This document shows positions 23,040 through 32,877 of a DNA stretch of 61,007 bases, one piece after another. The translations under genes were made by a program, and so were the position numbers. Where the stretch lies: contig CACWUH010000005.1 in assembly GCA_902764015.1 (NCBI GenBank), positions 1-61,007 on the forward strand, in the 5' to 3' direction. Positions within the stretch are counted from its first letter, which is position 1, and the number at the start of each line of letters is the position of its first letter. The notes below the pieces were generated by a model. That model was not told the origin of the DNA, did no database searches, and worked only from the letters and a program-made list of their open reading frames with translations. The stretch comes from an uncultured Methanobrevibacter sp. GTDB lineage: Archaea; Methanobacteriota; Methanobacteria; Methanobacteriales; Methanobacteriaceae.

Positions 23040-23596
23040 TGATAACTGATAGAGCAGGAGACTATTTGGTCGATATCGCCATGGCATCAGTCAAATACTT
23101 TCTGGACAATGGCAAGACAATAGTGAAGCCTGAGGATTACCCGATTGAACTGGACGACAAATTAGGAGTATTTGTAACCATAAACAAAAACAATAACTTA
23201 AGAGGATGCATCGGATATGCCGAACCTGTTAAACCTTTGATTGATGCAACAATAGAAGTTGCAATAGCAGCTGCATTCAACGACCCAAGATTCAATCAGA
23301 TTACAGAAAAGGAATTTGAGAAACTGGAATTTGAAGTGACTGTTTTGACAGAGCCTGAAATGATTGAGGTGGCTCATTACAAGCAATATTTTGATGAAAT
23401 TGAAATCGGCCGTGATGGACTGATAATCCAAAAGGGATATGCAAGAGGACTGCTGCTCCCTCAGGTTGCAGTGGAAAACGCATTCACCGTAGAGGACTTT
23501 CTGGAGCACACCTGTATGAAAGCTGGAATCAGTGCCGACAGCTGGATGGATGAAAGCTGCGACGTGTACAAGTTCCAGGGACAGATCTTTAAATGA
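23039..23596 (+). CDS. AMMECR1 domain protein
   Basis: 185 residues, the whole single-domain AMMECR1 family. The family hallmark NLRGCIGYAEP is near residues 52-62 and the FEVTVLTEPE strand follows. The biochemical role is unsettled. In archaea it is often next to MEMO-like or peptidase genes, and here it is fused by overlap to tldD and followed directly by a GTPase gene. Confidence 0.93.
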   Translation: MITDRAGDYLVDIAMASVKYFLDNGKTIVKPEDYPIELDDKLGVFVTINKNNNLRGCIGYAEPVKPLIDATIEVAIAAAFNDPRFNQITEKEFEKLEFEVTVLTEPEMIEVAHYKQYFDEIEIGRDGLIIQKGYARGLLLPQVAVENAFTVEDFLEHTCMKAGISADSWMDESCDVYKFQGQIFK

Positions 23597-23605
23597 GTGA
23601 TTGAA

Positions 23606-24634
23606 ATGATGATTCCGACAATACCTACTCCAGATGAGATACTGGACAAGGGATTTAGCAGAGGAAAAAAGCAGGCTGACCTGATGAGGTCCCAAAAGAT
23701 ACCGAAACATCTGAAAGGCAAAAGGATTGAGGAAAGACGTGTCGTCACATCCTGTCAGGTCATTAAGGACAAGTTGAAATCAATATTGGATGCCGTTCCT
23801 GAAATCGAAAGCCTCCACCCGTTTTATCAGGATTATATCGACATTACCGTCGGCGTGGACGACATGAAGCAGGCACTTGGAGGACTCAATTGGGCTTATG
23901 GAATCATAACCCAGCTTGAAAAGGAATACGGAGCCAAAATCAGGAAAAATCCATCTGAAAAGGCAACAGCAATACAAAAGCAGGCTTATGGAAGGATTGC
24001 ATCCGTCATAAACAAGATTAAAAAGGACCTAGACTTTTTGGACTTTGCAAAACAGAACCTAAGAAACATGCCTACAATCGATTTCGATGCGACAACAATC
24101 GTGATTGCGGGCTTTCCGAATGTGGGAAAATCCACACTCCTAAGGCAGATTACCGAAGCGGAACCGCAAGTCGCCAATTATCCTTTCACGACAAAAGGTA
24201 TCCAGATAGGACATACAGAGATGCACTGGAAGCATATTCAAATCATTGATACCCCTGGGCTTCTGGACAGACCAGTTCTTGAAATGAACGACATTGAAAT
24301 GAATGCTATCGTTGCGCTTGAGCATCTGGCCGATGCGATACTGTTCATATTCGACGCTTCCGAAACCTGCGGATTCCACATGGAAAACCAGTACAATCTC
24401 CTAAAGCAAATCGAGAAGATTTTTTCGGAAATACCTGTCTATTACCTCTTCAACAAGATGGACCTGGTTGAAGATAGGGAGCATCTCAGCGAATACATCG
24501 ATGATGAAGACAAGTCAATATTCATCTCCGCCATCGAGGGCGAAGGCATAGATGAGATAAACAAGGTGCTGCGCAGAATCAAGAAAATCGAGCGAGATAT
24601 CGAAGAAGAGGACGATGATGACGAATATTATTGA
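23606..24634 (+). CDS. NOG1-family GTPase
   Basis: 342 residues. An N-terminal helical NOG1 domain precedes a G domain with G1 [10 protein letters not shown]3 DTPGLLD, G4 FNKMDL and G5-like ISAIEGEG, ending in an acidic tail. Eukaryotic NOG1 acts in 60S ribosome assembly; archaeal copies are assumed to act on the large subunit. An in-frame GTG at 23597 is possible, but the ATG at 23606 fits relatives that begin (M)[11 protein letters not shown] hairpin follows the stop. Confidence 0.93.
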   Translation: MMIPTIPTPDEILDKGFSRGKKQADLMRSQKIPKHLKGKRIEERRVVTSCQVIKDKLKSILDAVPEIESLHPFYQDYIDITVGVDDMKQALGGLNWAYGIITQLEKEYGAKIRKNPSEKATAIQKQAYGRIASVINKIKKDLDFLDFAKQNLRNMPTIDFDATTIVIAGFPNVGKSTLLRQITEAEPQVANYPFTTKGIQIGHTEMHWKHIQIIDTPGLLDRPVLEMNDIEMNAIVALEHLADAILFIFDASETCGFHMENQYNLLKQIEKIFSEIPVYYLFNKMDLVEDREHLSEYIDDEDKSIFISAIEGEGIDEINKVLRRIKKIERDIEEEDDDDEYY

Positions 24635-24661
24635 TGCCTAATTTCATATTAAGCATCAATA
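24629..24661 (+). terminator. Hairpin and T-rich terminator after the NOG1 gene
   Basis: Perfect 9-bp arms TATTGATGC and GCATCAATA surround a 15-nt loop and overlap the stop codon. A TTATTTTTTAG stretch follows about 10 bp later. It may work as a terminator or an mRNA 3'-end stabiliser. Confidence 0.5.
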
Positions 24662-24986
24662 TACTCATTATTTTTTAGTAATTAGAAACAAATTAACATT
24701 AACACCAGCTATCATCCATTGAAAAACTGATTTTTAGAACTGGTTGATATATATCCCGAGTTGAAAAGCCAATTGATTTTCAAAATCATTGCAGTTAATG
24801 TCAGCAATGACTCATTAAACTACAATGAAAAATATTACTTTTGATTTAATCAACAATGAAATCAATTAAATTATATGCCTACATGCTGTGAAAAATTAGT
24901 TTGAAAAAATATTCTAAAAAAAATTAAAATTGGAGATTAAGGTTCAAACTGAACTTAATCCCAATTATTCAACCATCAGATGGAAA
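24662..24986. other. Convergent intergenic region, no gene seen
   Basis: About 325 bp of AT-rich DNA between the NOG1 gene and the UbiB-like gene. Both strands carry many stops and no motif beyond the terminator hairpin was recognised. Confidence 0.5.
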
Positions 24987-26570
24987 TTAATTCCTAATGT
25001 ATTTAATAATCAGATATGCACCAAGAACTGCACTGAATACAAATCCTGCAAATCCGATTGCAGAAATGTCCCATACTTTCGGACCTTTATCCGCCAGGAT
25101 TGCGATGGATGAACCCACAAGCAACGCTGCCACAATTATTGATATTGACAGCTGGTTTTTCAAGTCGTCCAAACCGGTATGGTTCATGTTGAGTTCCAGT
25201 TCGCCCTTTTCGACCTTGTCGAGAGTGCTGTTGAGCCTGTCAGGCAGGTCTTTCAATAAGTGTTCGATTTCAACAATATAGTTGAATCCTCCGCCGACAA
25301 GGTTTCCCGGTTCGAATTTGGATTTAATCATGTCCTTTGCGAACTTTTCAAGTTCGCCGGTAAGGTTGAAGTGAGGGTCCAATTTGTCCCCTGCCTCTTC
25401 GATGAGGATTATTCCCCTTCCAATCATCACGAATTCCCTTGGAAGGATGATGTTGTGGGAAATCATGACATTCATCAAGTCGTCGAATATGCCGTCCATC
25501 TGGTCCATGTCGACGCCGATGTATGAGTTCAGCAGGTCATCGACATCTTCCCTGAACTCATCGGTGTTCTGTTCGGGAGTGATGATGTCCATGTAGAGCA
25601 GTTGGTTGATGAGATGGTGTGAGTTTCCGTCCAGAAGGAGCAATACCAGCTGTGCGAAGTTTGACCTGAAAGTGTCGTTTACAACACCCATCATTCCGAA
25701 GTCGATGTAGCAGAGCCTGTTGTCACGAGTCACGAACAGGTTTCCAGAGTGAGGGTCTGCGTGGAAAAATCCGTCAATCAAAACCTGCTTGAGATAGGAT
25801 TGGCATCCGTACTGGGCAATTTCTGCGTTGTTGATGCCTTCGATTTCCTTGCCGTACAAGTCGGTGACTTCATATCCGTCGATGAGTTCCATGTTTATAA
25901 GTTTAGTGGTGCAGTATTCAGGATAGACATCCGGTATCTTGATGTAATCAACTTCCTTAAAGTTGTTGGTGATCTTATTGATATTTTTGACTTCTTCCAT
26001 ATAGTTTAATTCTTTAAATATTGACCTTTCGAATTCCTTGGCCATTGCAGGCAAGTTATATGTTCTTGATTTGGTTACATGCTTGTCCACAGTTCCGGCC
26101 AGTCTGTTCAGTATCTTTACGTCAGGTTCAATGACCTCACGGATTCCAGGCTTTTGGACCTTGACTGCGACTTCCATGCCTGAGTCTTTCAATGTGGCCT
26201 TGTATACCTGGCCGATTGAAGCTGAACCGAGAGGCTCTTCATTGAACTCGGAGTATACCTCTTCCAATGGCTGTCCGAGCTCCCCTTCAATGACCTTTCT
26301 GATTTCGTCGAAAGGAGTTACCGGAGTATTGTCCCTGAGCAGCTTCAGGTCATCGGCTATCTCATTGCCGACCATATCCGGCCTTGTAGCCAAAAGCTGA
26401 CCTAGCTTGATGAATGCAGGACCAAGCTCTTCCATTGCATACCTCAAGTCTGAAACCTCAAAATTTTCATCGGGTTCGTTTTTAAGCAGGTTTGCAAGGT
26501 GATGTTTTTTTGCAACACCCATGATTTCATCGAAACGTTTTCTTGCAACTTTCTTCTCTTCTTTTCCCAT
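24987..26570 (-). CDS. UbiB/ABC1/AarF-family atypical kinase
   Basis: 527 residues. The family marker KxGQ is present in GPAFIKLGQLLATRPD (near 51-66). The ABC1-type nucleotide loop LGSASIGQVYKA (A-rich instead of a glycine-rich loop), the VAVKVQKPGI lysine, the HADPHSGN catalytic loop and YIDFGMMG (DFG) follow. Two hydrophobic helices close the protein (about 475-523), so it is membrane-anchored. In bacteria such proteins support ubiquinone synthesis. Methanobacteriales lack quinones, so the role here must be different, perhaps isoprenoid or lipid related. A small frame overlaps its start. Confidence 0.92.
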   Translation of the reverse strand: MGKEEKKVARKRFDEIMGVAKKHHLANLLKNEPDENFEVSDLRYAMEELGPAFIKLGQLLATRPDMVGNEIADDLKLLRDNTPVTPFDEIRKVIEGELGQPLEEVYSEFNEEPLGSASIGQVYKATLKDSGMEVAVKVQKPGIREVIEPDVKILNRLAGTVDKHVTKSRTYNLPAMAKEFERSIFKELNYMEEVKNINKITNNFKEVDYIKIPDVYPEYCTTKLINMELIDGYEVTDLYGKEIEGINNAEIAQYGCQSYLKQVLIDGFFHADPHSGNLFVTRDNRLCYIDFGMMGVVNDTFRSNFAQLVLLLLDGNSHHLINQLLYMDIITPEQNTDEFREDVDDLLNSYIGVDMDQMDGIFDDLMNVMISHNIILPREFVMIGRGIILIEEAGDKLDPHFNLTGELEKFAKDMIKSKFEPGNLVGGGFNYIVEIEHLLKDLPDRLNSTLDKVEKGELELNMNHTGLDDLKNQLSISIIVAALLVGSSIAILADKGPKVWDISAIGFAGFVFSAVLGAYLIIKYIRN

Positions 26571-26797
26571 ATAATCGCCTTTAAAATTTGTTTATTATCC
26601 TCTTTGATTGATAAATAAAATTTCAGCCATACAGATTCTATTTCGTATTTGGCCAATTCTTTTTTCCAATTCGATTTTCCTTCAGAAGCGACCACCACAG
26701 AATCCATTTTTTCTTTGATTTCAAAGATGCCATCATCAATGGTGACCAATTCAATGGCATTTTCTATGTTCTGTTCATCCAGAAGCATATTTGACAT
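26444..26797 (-). CDS. Possible small gene overlapping the start of the UbiB-like kinase
   Basis: 118 residues from the ATG at 26797. The first 75 residues (beginning MSNMLLDEQNIENAIEL) look like real protein: charged, helical and lying outside the kinase gene. The last 42 residues overlap the kinase start by 127 bp in another frame. A TATA-like TTTATATATAGG lies about 35 bp upstream, which fits a short leader to this start. Either it is a small regulator translated before the kinase, or its 3' end has been lost by a frameshift. No family recognised. Confidence 0.45.
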   Translation of the reverse strand: MSNMLLDEQNIENAIELVTIDDGIFEIKEKMDSVVVASEGKSNWKKELAKYEIESVWLKFYLSIKEDNKQILKAIIWEKKRRKLQENVSMKSWVLQKNITLQTCLKTNPMKILRFQT

Positions 26798-27138
26798 CAG
26801 ATATTTTAATTTTCGTAAAATAACTAATATTCCTATATATAAATTGAATAATATATATATAGATATCTTTTTGTGGATAATATTCATCTAATATGTGAGT
26901 GAATTAAACAGAATAACTTAAGAAAACTTATATCAATATAATATTCATTTTATTAAACAAATTATGCAAATTAAACGTTTTTCCAAGAGAAATTAAAGTA
27001 GATTCCAACAACATAAGAACAAATTGATAATTGAAAAATGAAATATTGAATTACTTGACCCTTTCCAATGAGGAATATTGAATCGAACGGCACTAAATTT
27101 ATTTAAACCCACTTCCAAATAATACTATAGGTGATAAA

Positions 27139-27390
27139 ATGAAAATCAAAGAATTGTTAGGAAAAACAGTTTTAGACAAAAATGCATTTGAAGTCGGCAA
27201 AGTGGAAGATGTTGATTTTGACCCTGAAAGCGGTACAATTACCGGTATTACATTAGCTTTGCACAAAAACATCTTTTCTAAAGACTTAAGCGGCATTCTC
27301 TTTGAGGATGTGGCAACAATAGGTGAATATATTATCCTGAACAAGGAAATACCAAAAAAGGATGAAGAATCCTCCGATGAAGACAAATAA
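27139..27390 (+). CDS. PRC-barrel domain protein
   Basis: 83 residues forming one PRC-barrel: KELLGKTVLDKNAFEVGKVED is the family's first strand pair and the EDVATIGEYIILNKE segment its end, followed by an acidic tail. Small archaeal PRC-barrel proteins are common; some associate with FtsZ-related division proteins (CdpB type), others have no known role. A TATA-like ATTTATTTAAACC and a GGTGATAAA ribosome-binding site lie upstream. The gene is monocistronic. Confidence 0.88.
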   Translation: MKIKELLGKTVLDKNAFEVGKVEDVDFDPESGTITGITLALHKNIFSKDLSGILFEDVATIGEYIILNKEIPKKDEESSDEDK

Positions 27391-27507
27391 TATCTAAAGA
27401 ATAACTTTTTTAATAGTCTTGACACGACATGGAGATGCCAAATTCTCCAAAAATTGATGTGAGGGAAGATTAAAAACCTTCACATTATCTCATTTTAAGG
27501 CATTTGA

Positions 27508-28503
27508 CTATTTTTTGAACTCTTCGAGAAACTCCCTGAACATGCCTATGAATGTCGAATAGTCATCGTTGAAAACGAATTCCTGAGCATCGAAAGTGTG
27601 TATTTCCACATTTCCTATTTTGTCCTTAAGCAGATATGCATCGAATTCGGGAGAATAGTAGTTGTCCTCCGAATTAACGGCAATCAGCGTTTTCGCTTTG
27701 ATGTTTGACAGCTTGTCTTCCACATCATATTCCAATAGGGCATCGTTTCTGTATTTGAAATCATAGATGTCCACGGAAAGACCTTCATCAACGAAAGTGT
27801 CCATGAACAGGTCAATCTCCTCTAGAGAAAAATTCTGAAATACCCTTTTAGAAAAGTATTGGGAATACATCAGCGAATAGATTGAAAACATGATCTTGGA
27901 CAGGTGTTCGCTGTAAACCGTGTCCAGATAGGCATCGGATGAAACGATTATGCTGTCGATGGCTTTGGAAATGATATAGCGATAGCCGTTTGTCTTAAAT
28001 GAACTACTGCCTATAATTATGAATTCCATCTCATCGGGATATTCGCATGCCCAGGTATAGGCCTCATAGCCTCCAACTCCAACGCCCAAAATGCCGAGCA
28101 CTTTTGTCATACCGAACACATCGGCCAAAAGCTTTCTTTTGAAGTTCACGCGATCCTTAATGGAATATTTTGGAAAATCGAATTTCAAACCTGTTGTGGA
28201 TGGCGAACATGATTGCGGAAATCCCAAGGAAGTGATTGACACATAAAAGAAATTAAAATCCGCCAGCCCGCTTTTTGGACCGACCAGCTGATGCAAGTCT
28301 TCAATTGACAGACAGTTGCCGTTGAACCTGTGGCAGTAGATAACCGCATTGGTGACGTTTCCATCTCCGTCATATATTGGAGTGCCTCGAGTGGTATATT
28401 CAACCTCCACATCGAGAAGGACCTGGCCGTTTTCAAATTCGAATTCATCCAGAACATGTTTGCGGTATCCCAACTTTGAATCTTCAATCATCGTTTTCCC
28501 CAT
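27508..28503 (-). CDS. Alpha/beta-hydrolase, MetX-like, lacking the nucleophile serine
   Basis: 331 residues from the ATG at 28503. The sequence follows homoserine O-acyltransferase-type hydrolases: an oxyanion segment (SLGFPQSCSPSTTG), the nucleophile-elbow region and a C-terminal ...SEDNYYSPEF...DAQEFVFNDDY region in the place of the Asp and His. The elbow, normally GGSMGG, reads GVGVGG, so the catalytic serine is replaced by glycine. The acid-region histidine is also unclear. This predicts a non-hydrolytic homologue. A farther start at 28560 is disfavoured, because the TATA-like AAAATATATTATAC at about 28569-28582 would place transcription start after it. Confidence 0.75.
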   Translation of the reverse strand: MGKTMIEDSKLGYRKHVLDEFEFENGQVLLDVEVEYTTRGTPIYDGDGNVTNAVIYCHRFNGNCLSIEDLHQLVGPKSGLADFNFFYVSITSLGFPQSCSPSTTGLKFDFPKYSIKDRVNFKRKLLADVFGMTKVLGILGVGVGGYEAYTWACEYPDEMEFIIIGSSSFKTNGYRYIISKAIDSIIVSSDAYLDTVYSEHLSKIMFSIYSLMYSQYFSKRVFQNFSLEEIDLFMDTFVDEGLSVDIYDFKYRNDALLEYDVEDKLSNIKAKTLIAVNSEDNYYSPEFDAYLLKDKIGNVEIHTFDAQEFVFNDDYSTFIGMFREFLEEFKK

Positions 28504-28739
28504 TAATTGTATATTTAACAGAATATTTAAATTGTCCGAATATGCATTAAAACCACACATTATTTTGTATAATATATTTTACAATGAACTGATTTGAAGC
28601 CATCACTATGAACGAAACATGGATAGGCATCATCAATACAGAATATGCAGAAAAACAGTTCTAATTCAAAAATTTACTTTGAGTTGGATGAAAATACCCT
28701 TATATATTATCATTAATAAACTAATAAACAGTTGAGTTT

Positions 28740-30009
28740 ATGTTTTATCGATTGAAAAAAAATTAGTTTAGGTAATTGGATTCTAATAGGAATGATTTTG
28801 GGAGTAATCGTCGGTTTATTTCTAAATTTATATGTTAATAACCATTTTATTAAAGATGTTATTCTTATGGATAATGTTTTTTATTTAGGAGGCAATATTT
28901 TTATCAGATTGATGAAAATGATTACTGTTCCACTTGTTTTTTGTTCTTTGGTTGTTGGTATAACTTCAATTTCTGATATTCGTAAAATTTTTATGACTGG
29001 TGGAAGAAGTATTCTTCTCTATCTTGCCACATCCCTTATTGGAATATTCATCGCACTCATAATAAGTTCAGTTTTTAAACCCAGTGCCGGCATAAACCTC
29101 ACAACAATAAGTCAAACATCAAATGGGACTCTTAATCAAACAATGACTGATTTGGTTTTAAATATTATTCCAGAAAATCCTCTAAATGCTTTGGCCAATA
29201 GTGAGATGTTATCTGTCATCATATTAGGTGCGATAATGGGTTTTATTTTAATTAAATTAAGTCAAAAAACCCCCAACGCTCAATAATATTTTTAAAGAAT
29301 TAAAGAACGTTATGATAGCGATGACAGGTGTTATCCTTAAAATTGCTCCTTTTGGAGTATTCTGTTTGATGGCCAGAACTTTTGGAACTTTAGGATTTGA
29401 AAGCGTATTTCCTTTAGCCAAATTCATTGGCTGTGTAATATTAGGGCTGGCAATTCTGTTATTTGTAGTTTATCCTTTTATACTTGTTATTTTTACAAAA
29501 GTGAATCCTTTGAGGTTTTATAGGAAGTTCATGTCTGTGATATTTTTTGCATTTTCAACATTATCATCAAATGCGACGATTCCATTAAATATGAATAAAT
29601 TGGAAGATATTGGTGTTTCCCGTGATATTTCATCATTTACAGTTCCTTTAGGAGCTACAATTAACAAAAATGGAACCGTCATCATGCAAAGTGTGGCGGC
29701 GATGTTTGCAGCCCAATATTGCGGAATTGATTTAGTACTTCAGCCATTATAACATTAATTTTAACAGTAATAATAGCTTCAACCAGTACACCGTCAGTTC
29801 CGTTTTCAGGTCTTGCCACTTTAACTTTAGTATTCACTACAGTTGGTCTGCCGGTTGAAATAATTGGAGTAATGGTAGGTATAGATCCTGTTCTCGACTC
29901 ATGTAGAACTGCAGTCAATATTACAGGTGATGCCATTTGCACAATAATCGTTGCGCTTAAAAATAAATCATTTGATGTGGATGTTTTTAACAATAAAAAA
30001 AGAACCTGA
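28740..30009 (+). pseudogene. Dicarboxylate/amino acid:cation symporter, broken by three frameshifts
   Basis: The combined frames give most of a DAACS-family (GltP/SstT/DctA-like) carrier, beginning MFYRLKK then ISLGNWILIGMILG. Frames change in the A8 run at 28755-28762 (one extra A), in the A6C5 run at about 29263-29275, and again near 29740-29752. Retained motifs include STLSSNATIP (the serine-rich re-entrant loop), the NKNGT motif, TPSVPFSGL and the NxxGD motif in VNITGDAI. The import role is lost unless the indels are sequencing errors. It is followed 50 bp later by the truncated start of a second, closely related gene. Confidence 0.88.
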
Positions 30010-30058
30010 TAAATCACTTTCGGATATGAAATAAAAAAAGTTATTATATTTGATTGAA

Positions 30059-30175
30059 ATGTTTAATTATTTAAGAAAAATAAGTTTGGGAAATTGGATT
30101 TTAATAGCAATGATTTTAGGAACGTTAACCGGATTATTCCTAAACTTTTATGTTGAAGATCCTTTCATTAAATAA
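30059..30175 (+). pseudogene. Truncated N-terminus of a second DAACS symporter
   Basis: 38 codons, MFNYLRKISLGNWILIAMIL and onward to DPFIK, closely match the start of the pseudogene at 28740 and then stop at TAA. Nothing recognisable follows. The unit is a remnant of a tandem paralogue or of a recombination event. Confidence 0.8.
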
Positions 30176-30460
30176 GATATTCAAAGCAAGGAAATTAGTA
30201 AAAACATAGTTCCTAAAGTTTATATTCAAAAAATTATACGCATGCCTTGAGAAAATTTTATAGTTACCCTACTTTAAAGCAATTCTAAACTGAAAAAATA
30301 GAAAAACTTAATTTATCACCAAACATCAATCAACAAATAAAATAAATATAATCCAATTTTAACTATTCAATACCCCTTATTTACAACAACAATAAAATAA
30401 TTTAGGAATTCAAAAAAATAAAGCATCATAAATATGAAAAATAAAAGATTAATAGAACTT
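30176..30460. other. AT-rich intergenic stretch, probable gene-decay zone
   Basis: About 285 bp after the truncated symporter and before the heat-shock promoter. No open frame or motif of note; it may be what is left of the second symporter. Confidence 0.4.
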
Positions 30461-30516
30461 ACTTTTTAGTTACTTTCAGTAAATTTAATAGAAAACTATA
30501 TATACTAACAAAAAGT
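30461..30516 (+). promoter_or_regulatory. Promoter of the small heat-shock gene with flanking inverted repeat
   Basis: A strong TATA box (TATATATA, 30497-30504) is followed about 60 bp later by the gene, with an AAAGGAG ribosome-binding site at 30548-30554. ACTTTTT (30461-30467) and AAAAAGT (30510-30516) flank the TATA box as inverted arms, a layout suited to a heat-shock repressor. The regulator is not identified. Confidence 0.45.
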
Positions 30517-30564
30517 AATTAAAACATAATTACATAAAATTCATCTCAAAGGAGTGTGAAAAAT

Positions 30565-31125
30565 ATGGTAGATTCAGAAACCATTGATAGCAAAATTTCA
30601 GACAAAAAAGAAGAATTCGATGAAAAAAAAGAAGAGACCAAAGAAAAATATGAAGAAACCAAAGAAAAAGGCAAAAACATTGCCGACAATGTAATCAACG
30701 ATTTATACTCAAGCATCGATGAATTCAAAGAATACATCAAAAACATGCAAAAGAATGCAGACAAGAAATACTCCGAATACAAACAGGCCACCGTCCAAAC
30801 CATTGACATCGATCTGATTGAAAGCAAAGACACCTACTACATCAGAGCTGCCGTTCCAGGCATCGACAAAGAGGAAATCTCAATTGAAGCAGGCGACAAC
30901 GACCTGACCATTGAAGCCACCTTCAAACCATATGTCGAAGAGTTCGAAGAAGATGCAGAAATCGAAGTAATTTCTTCCTCAATCAAATCAGGAAGATGCG
31001 TAAAAACAGTAAGATTCGAAAACAGCATTGATCTGGACAACATCACAGCAAAATTCATCAACGGAATCGTTGCAATAACCATTCCAAAACTAATCATACC
31101 AAAACATAAAATTAATGTAGAATAA
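30565..31125 (+). CDS. Small heat-shock protein (Hsp20/alpha-crystallin family)
   Basis: 186 residues from the ATG at 30565. A long, highly charged N-terminal coiled-coil region (about 1-70, rich in KEE and DKK) precedes an alpha-crystallin domain (about 80-180): YYIRAAVPGIDKEEISIEAGDN is the family's opening and FENSIDLDNITAKFINGIVAITIPK the usual closing segment. The C-terminal IIP/INV pattern could serve as the I-x-I oligomerisation motif. It is an ATP-independent holdase. The ATG is chosen over GTG at 30556 because the AAAGGAG site is correctly spaced only for the ATG. Confidence 0.9.
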   Translation: MVDSETIDSKISDKKEEFDEKKEETKEKYEETKEKGKNIADNVINDLYSSIDEFKEYIKNMQKNADKKYSEYKQATVQTIDIDLIESKDTYYIRAAVPGIDKEEISIEAGDNDLTIEATFKPYVEEFEEDAEIEVISSSIKSGRCVKTVRFENSIDLDNITAKFINGIVAITIPKLIIPKHKINVE

Positions 31126-31158
31126 TTATTCTACATTTTTCACTTATTTTTTAAAAAA

Positions 31159-32169
31159 TCAGTATCTGACTTTTCCTATGTGCCTTGTAGCACCAGGATC
31201 CTCACCGTTGTAATGCGCAAGGTAATATATGAACCATTCCAAAGGAATCACAAAGATGAATGGGGACAATAGCTTATCGACATCAGCATAATCCTTCAGT
31301 TCATAGATTATTGATTTCAGTTTCAGGTTTTCGGAAAAGTCTATGGCTTTCTGAGTGATTTCATCAGACTCGAAGTCAGACTTCAGAAATATAATCGGCA
31401 CACCCTTTTCTGCCCTTTCAATCAAACCATGTCTGAACTCGGCAGAATATTCAGGGCAGGCATGCTTGATTGCGCCTTCCATAAGCATTGTCATTGCCAG
31501 CTTGTATGCAAGCCCGAAGTTAGGTCCGCTTCCCAGACAGTAGAAGATGTCATCCTTCTTGAAATCCTGAGCCAAAAGCCTGTTGGCATATTCTGTGGTT
31601 TTTAAAAGCTCTTCGATGGTGTCAGGCATTTGAGCCAATTGAGACAATAACTCATCCTTGGCTTCATAATCGCTTGCAGTAAACAGAATCTGGTATAAGC
31701 AGGCAAGCTGCGTGATGTATGTTTTTGTGCCCAATATTGCGGTTTCGGTTTCGCATCTGGTCACGATAGGAGTTTTTGCTTCTTTAATCATTGAGCTTTC
31801 AGGCTCATTGGAAATTGAGACTGTATGAATGTTGAATTCGTTTGCCCTTCTAAGTGAAGCTAGAGTGTCGGCGGTTTCGCCGGACTGTGATGTGAAAATG
31901 GCTATTGTATTTTCGTCTTCAACCAGTTTCTTATTATAGTAGAATTCATAGCCGGTGTACACTTCAATGTCGATATTTGTACTGGACATCCTTATGGCAT
32001 CCCTTACACTATAACAAGTTGAAATGGAGCTTCCACAACCGATTAGATAGACCTTGTCCTTATCTAAAATTAATTCTGAAACTTCATCCATTGTAGACTT
32101 TTCACTTTCAAAAGTTTTTCTAAGTGAGTCAGGTTGTTCCATCATCTCATCGTACATCTTATATTTCAT
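31159..32169 (-). CDS. SIS-domain phosphosugar isomerase/deglycase
   Basis: 336 residues with two SIS domains and no glutaminase domain, so it resembles the isomerase half of GlmS or FrlB/AgaS-type enzymes. Visible are the phosphate-binding [18 protein letters not shown] (near 43-60) and [18 protein letters not shown] (near 113-130), the second-domain [18 protein letters not shown] and the EFRHG catalytic segment. The C-terminal RHIGKVRY resembles the FrlB tail. The likely substrate is an amino- or fructosamine-type sugar phosphate. It is convergent with the heat-shock gene and divergent from the DUF447 gene. Confidence 0.85.
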   Translation of the reverse strand: MKYKMYDEMMEQPDSLRKTFESEKSTMDEVSELILDKDKVYLIGCGSSISTCYSVRDAIRMSSTNIDIEVYTGYEFYYNKKLVEDENTIAIFTSQSGETADTLASLRRANEFNIHTVSISNEPESSMIKEAKTPIVTRCETETAILGTKTYITQLACLYQILFTASDYEAKDELLSQLAQMPDTIEELLKTTEYANRLLAQDFKKDDIFYCLGSGPNFGLAYKLAMTMLMEGAIKHACPEYSAEFRHGLIERAEKGVPIIFLKSDFESDEITQKAIDFSENLKLKSIIYELKDYADVDKLLSPFIFVIPLEWFIYYLAHYNGEDPGATRHIGKVRY

Positions 32170-32241
32170 AGCTCAAACTCCTTAAAATTAAATATTATAA
32201 TTTATATATTGTCAATCAAGATATAAAAAGGTTTTTTTAAA

Positions 32242-32877
32242 ATGGTTAATATGGAAATAAATTTAGCATCAATTGGAATGGAAAAAGGTAGGCAATACGA
32301 AACCATCATCACCACAAACAATGGCAACGGCAGTAAAAATGCAGCGCCAATCGGTGTGCTGTGTGCGGGCGATAACAAAATCATCTGCAGGATTTTCAAA
32401 GGAAGTCGCACTTTGGACAATATTGTCCGTGAAAAGGAGTTTGTCGTAAACATCACCCATGATCCGGAGCTTTTTACCCTTTCACTGCTCAAAAATCTGC
32501 CCCAAGACCATTTCAATGAAAATCTGTCCATTAAATGTGCAGATGCATACTTCAAATGCGATGCCATAAGCTTCACCGAAGCGGTCAAGCAGAGCGATCC
32601 GATAAGAAATAAGGGCGAAGCAATTGTTTTCAAATCAAAAGCCGTTGATTTGGTGATAAAAAACCCCGTCAAGGCAATGAATCGGGGATTCGGATACGTC
32701 ATCGAATCGCTGGGCAATTTCAAACGCTTCGATTTGGTTGATGATGCAAAAAAAGAAGAGTATATAATTCAGTTCAAGGAAGCCTACCGCGTCGTCTTGA
32801 AAGTCGGAAGAAAAGAGGACATAAAGGCCATGAAAGAAATAAAAAAAGAGCTTTTGAAAAAAGGCTGCGACCTTTAA
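32242..32877 (+). CDS. DUF447 family protein (flavin-reductase-like fold)
   Basis: 211 residues matching the archaeal DUF447 family, related to split-barrel flavin-binding proteins. The pattern [21 protein letters not shown] near residues 18-38 (quoted with a break at the lysine) is the typical opening, with [22 protein letters not shown] next. It probably binds FMN or a related flavin; no reaction is established. The last four bases overlap the end of the convergent adenine deaminase gene. Confidence 0.82.
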   Translation: MVNMEINLASIGMEKGRQYETIITTNNGNGSKNAAPIGVLCAGDNKIICRIFKGSRTLDNIVREKEFVVNITHDPELFTLSLLKNLPQDHFNENLSIKCADAYFKCDAISFTEAVKQSDPIRNKGEAIVFKSKAVDLVIKNPVKAMNRGFGYVIESLGNFKRFDLVDDAKKEEYIIQFKEAYRVVLKVGRKEDIKAMKEIKKELLKKGCDL

